A stretch of 58,038 bases of DNA from Betaproteobacteria bacterium (GTDB lineage: Bacteria > Pseudomonadota > Gammaproteobacteria > Burkholderiales > Rhodocyclaceae): positions 1 through 58,038 of the forward strand of contig JACRAR010000081.1 in the NCBI GenBank assembly GCA_016234745.1, given 5' to 3'. The translations under genes were made by a program, and so were the position numbers. Below, in pieces: positions 57,930-58,038 of this stretch. Positions within the stretch are counted from its first letter, which is position 1, and each line of letters starts with the position of its first letter. The notes beneath the pieces are model-generated. The model was not told where the DNA came from. It searched no databases and saw nothing but the letters and a program-made list of their open reading frames with translations.

Positions 57930-58038
57930 TCATACCCTGGCGGCGAGAGCGAGCAACTGCGCGGGTTCCGGATTGAATCCTGGCGACCGGTCGAGGGCCC
58001 TGAACCATCCGAGGTAATTGGCGAGATATTTTGTGGCA
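57930..58038 (-). CDS. C-terminal end of a transposase (runs off window)
   Basis: The minus strand reads ATKYLANYLGWFRALDRSPG, then FNPEPAQLLALAARV and a TGA at 57930-57932. The KYLxNYLGWFRxLDR ending matches the C-terminus of IS1595-type transposases. The catalytic part is outside the window. Family assignment is from this short tail only. Confidence 0.55.
   Translation of the reverse strand, partial: ATKYLANYLGWFRALDRSPGFNPEPAQLLALAARV

Overview
The window reads as a G+C-rich Gram-negative (probably betaproteobacterial) chromosome carrying a nearly complete lambda-type siphoviral prophage between other mobile DNA. The host assignment is inference from base composition, codon use and general resemblance of the phage genes; there is no rRNA, tRNA or ordinary housekeeping gene to confirm it.

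Layout. 1-1317: right part of an IS66 element (tnpA, tnpB, start of tnpC). 1515-3992, minus strand: four coupled genes with a serine recombinase, a DUF2924 protein, a ParB-type helix-turn-helix protein and a small protein. 4137-5389, minus: XRE repressor plus ImmA/IrrE-type metallopeptidase, the likely lysogeny switch, facing a strong rightward promoter that drives two unrecognised genes (5646-7801, the second with a zinc ribbon) ended by a terminator. 7965-16897, plus: early operon of mostly overlapping genes (two excisionase-like HTH proteins, two antirepressors, Sak4-type ATPase, ssDNA-binding protein, PD-(D/E)XK nuclease, P4-type primase-helicase, RuvC-like resolvase). 17064-17691: RelE/HigA-like toxin-antitoxin pair. 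17957-20646: two tandem ParB-domain/methyltransferase fusions. 20762-22359: a Lys/Pro/Ala-rich histone-like protein and an HU with a similar tail. 21203-24087, minus: eight tiny genes in five blocks, each block headed by the same ~33-bp element 33-37 bp before the first start codon.

24202-47623, plus: late genes in lambda order: Nu1/GpA terminase, fibre-like proteins, gpW, portal, S49 protease with a nested scaffold, gpD, gpE, head-tail and tail genes, tail chaperone with a probable -1 frameshift, tape measure, tail-tip proteins, holin candidate, HNH endonuclease, lysozyme. A minus-strand Cdd1-like gene sits as a moron just after the capsid gene.

47924-51897, minus: a second serine recombinase cassette, with two ParB/RepB-like genes and a Cys-rich small protein, flanked by an 11-bp direct repeat (47878 and 52177). 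52264-57692: a visibly more A+T-rich accessory island: a basic small protein, a membrane DUF4041/GIY-YIG nuclease, a DUF488 protein convergent with an unknown protein, and a coupled membrane protein + metallo-beta-lactamase pair. It ends at the C-terminus of another transposase (57930-58038). No tyrosine integrase and no convincing prophage att sites were seen, so the integrating enzyme is probably one of the two serine recombinases.
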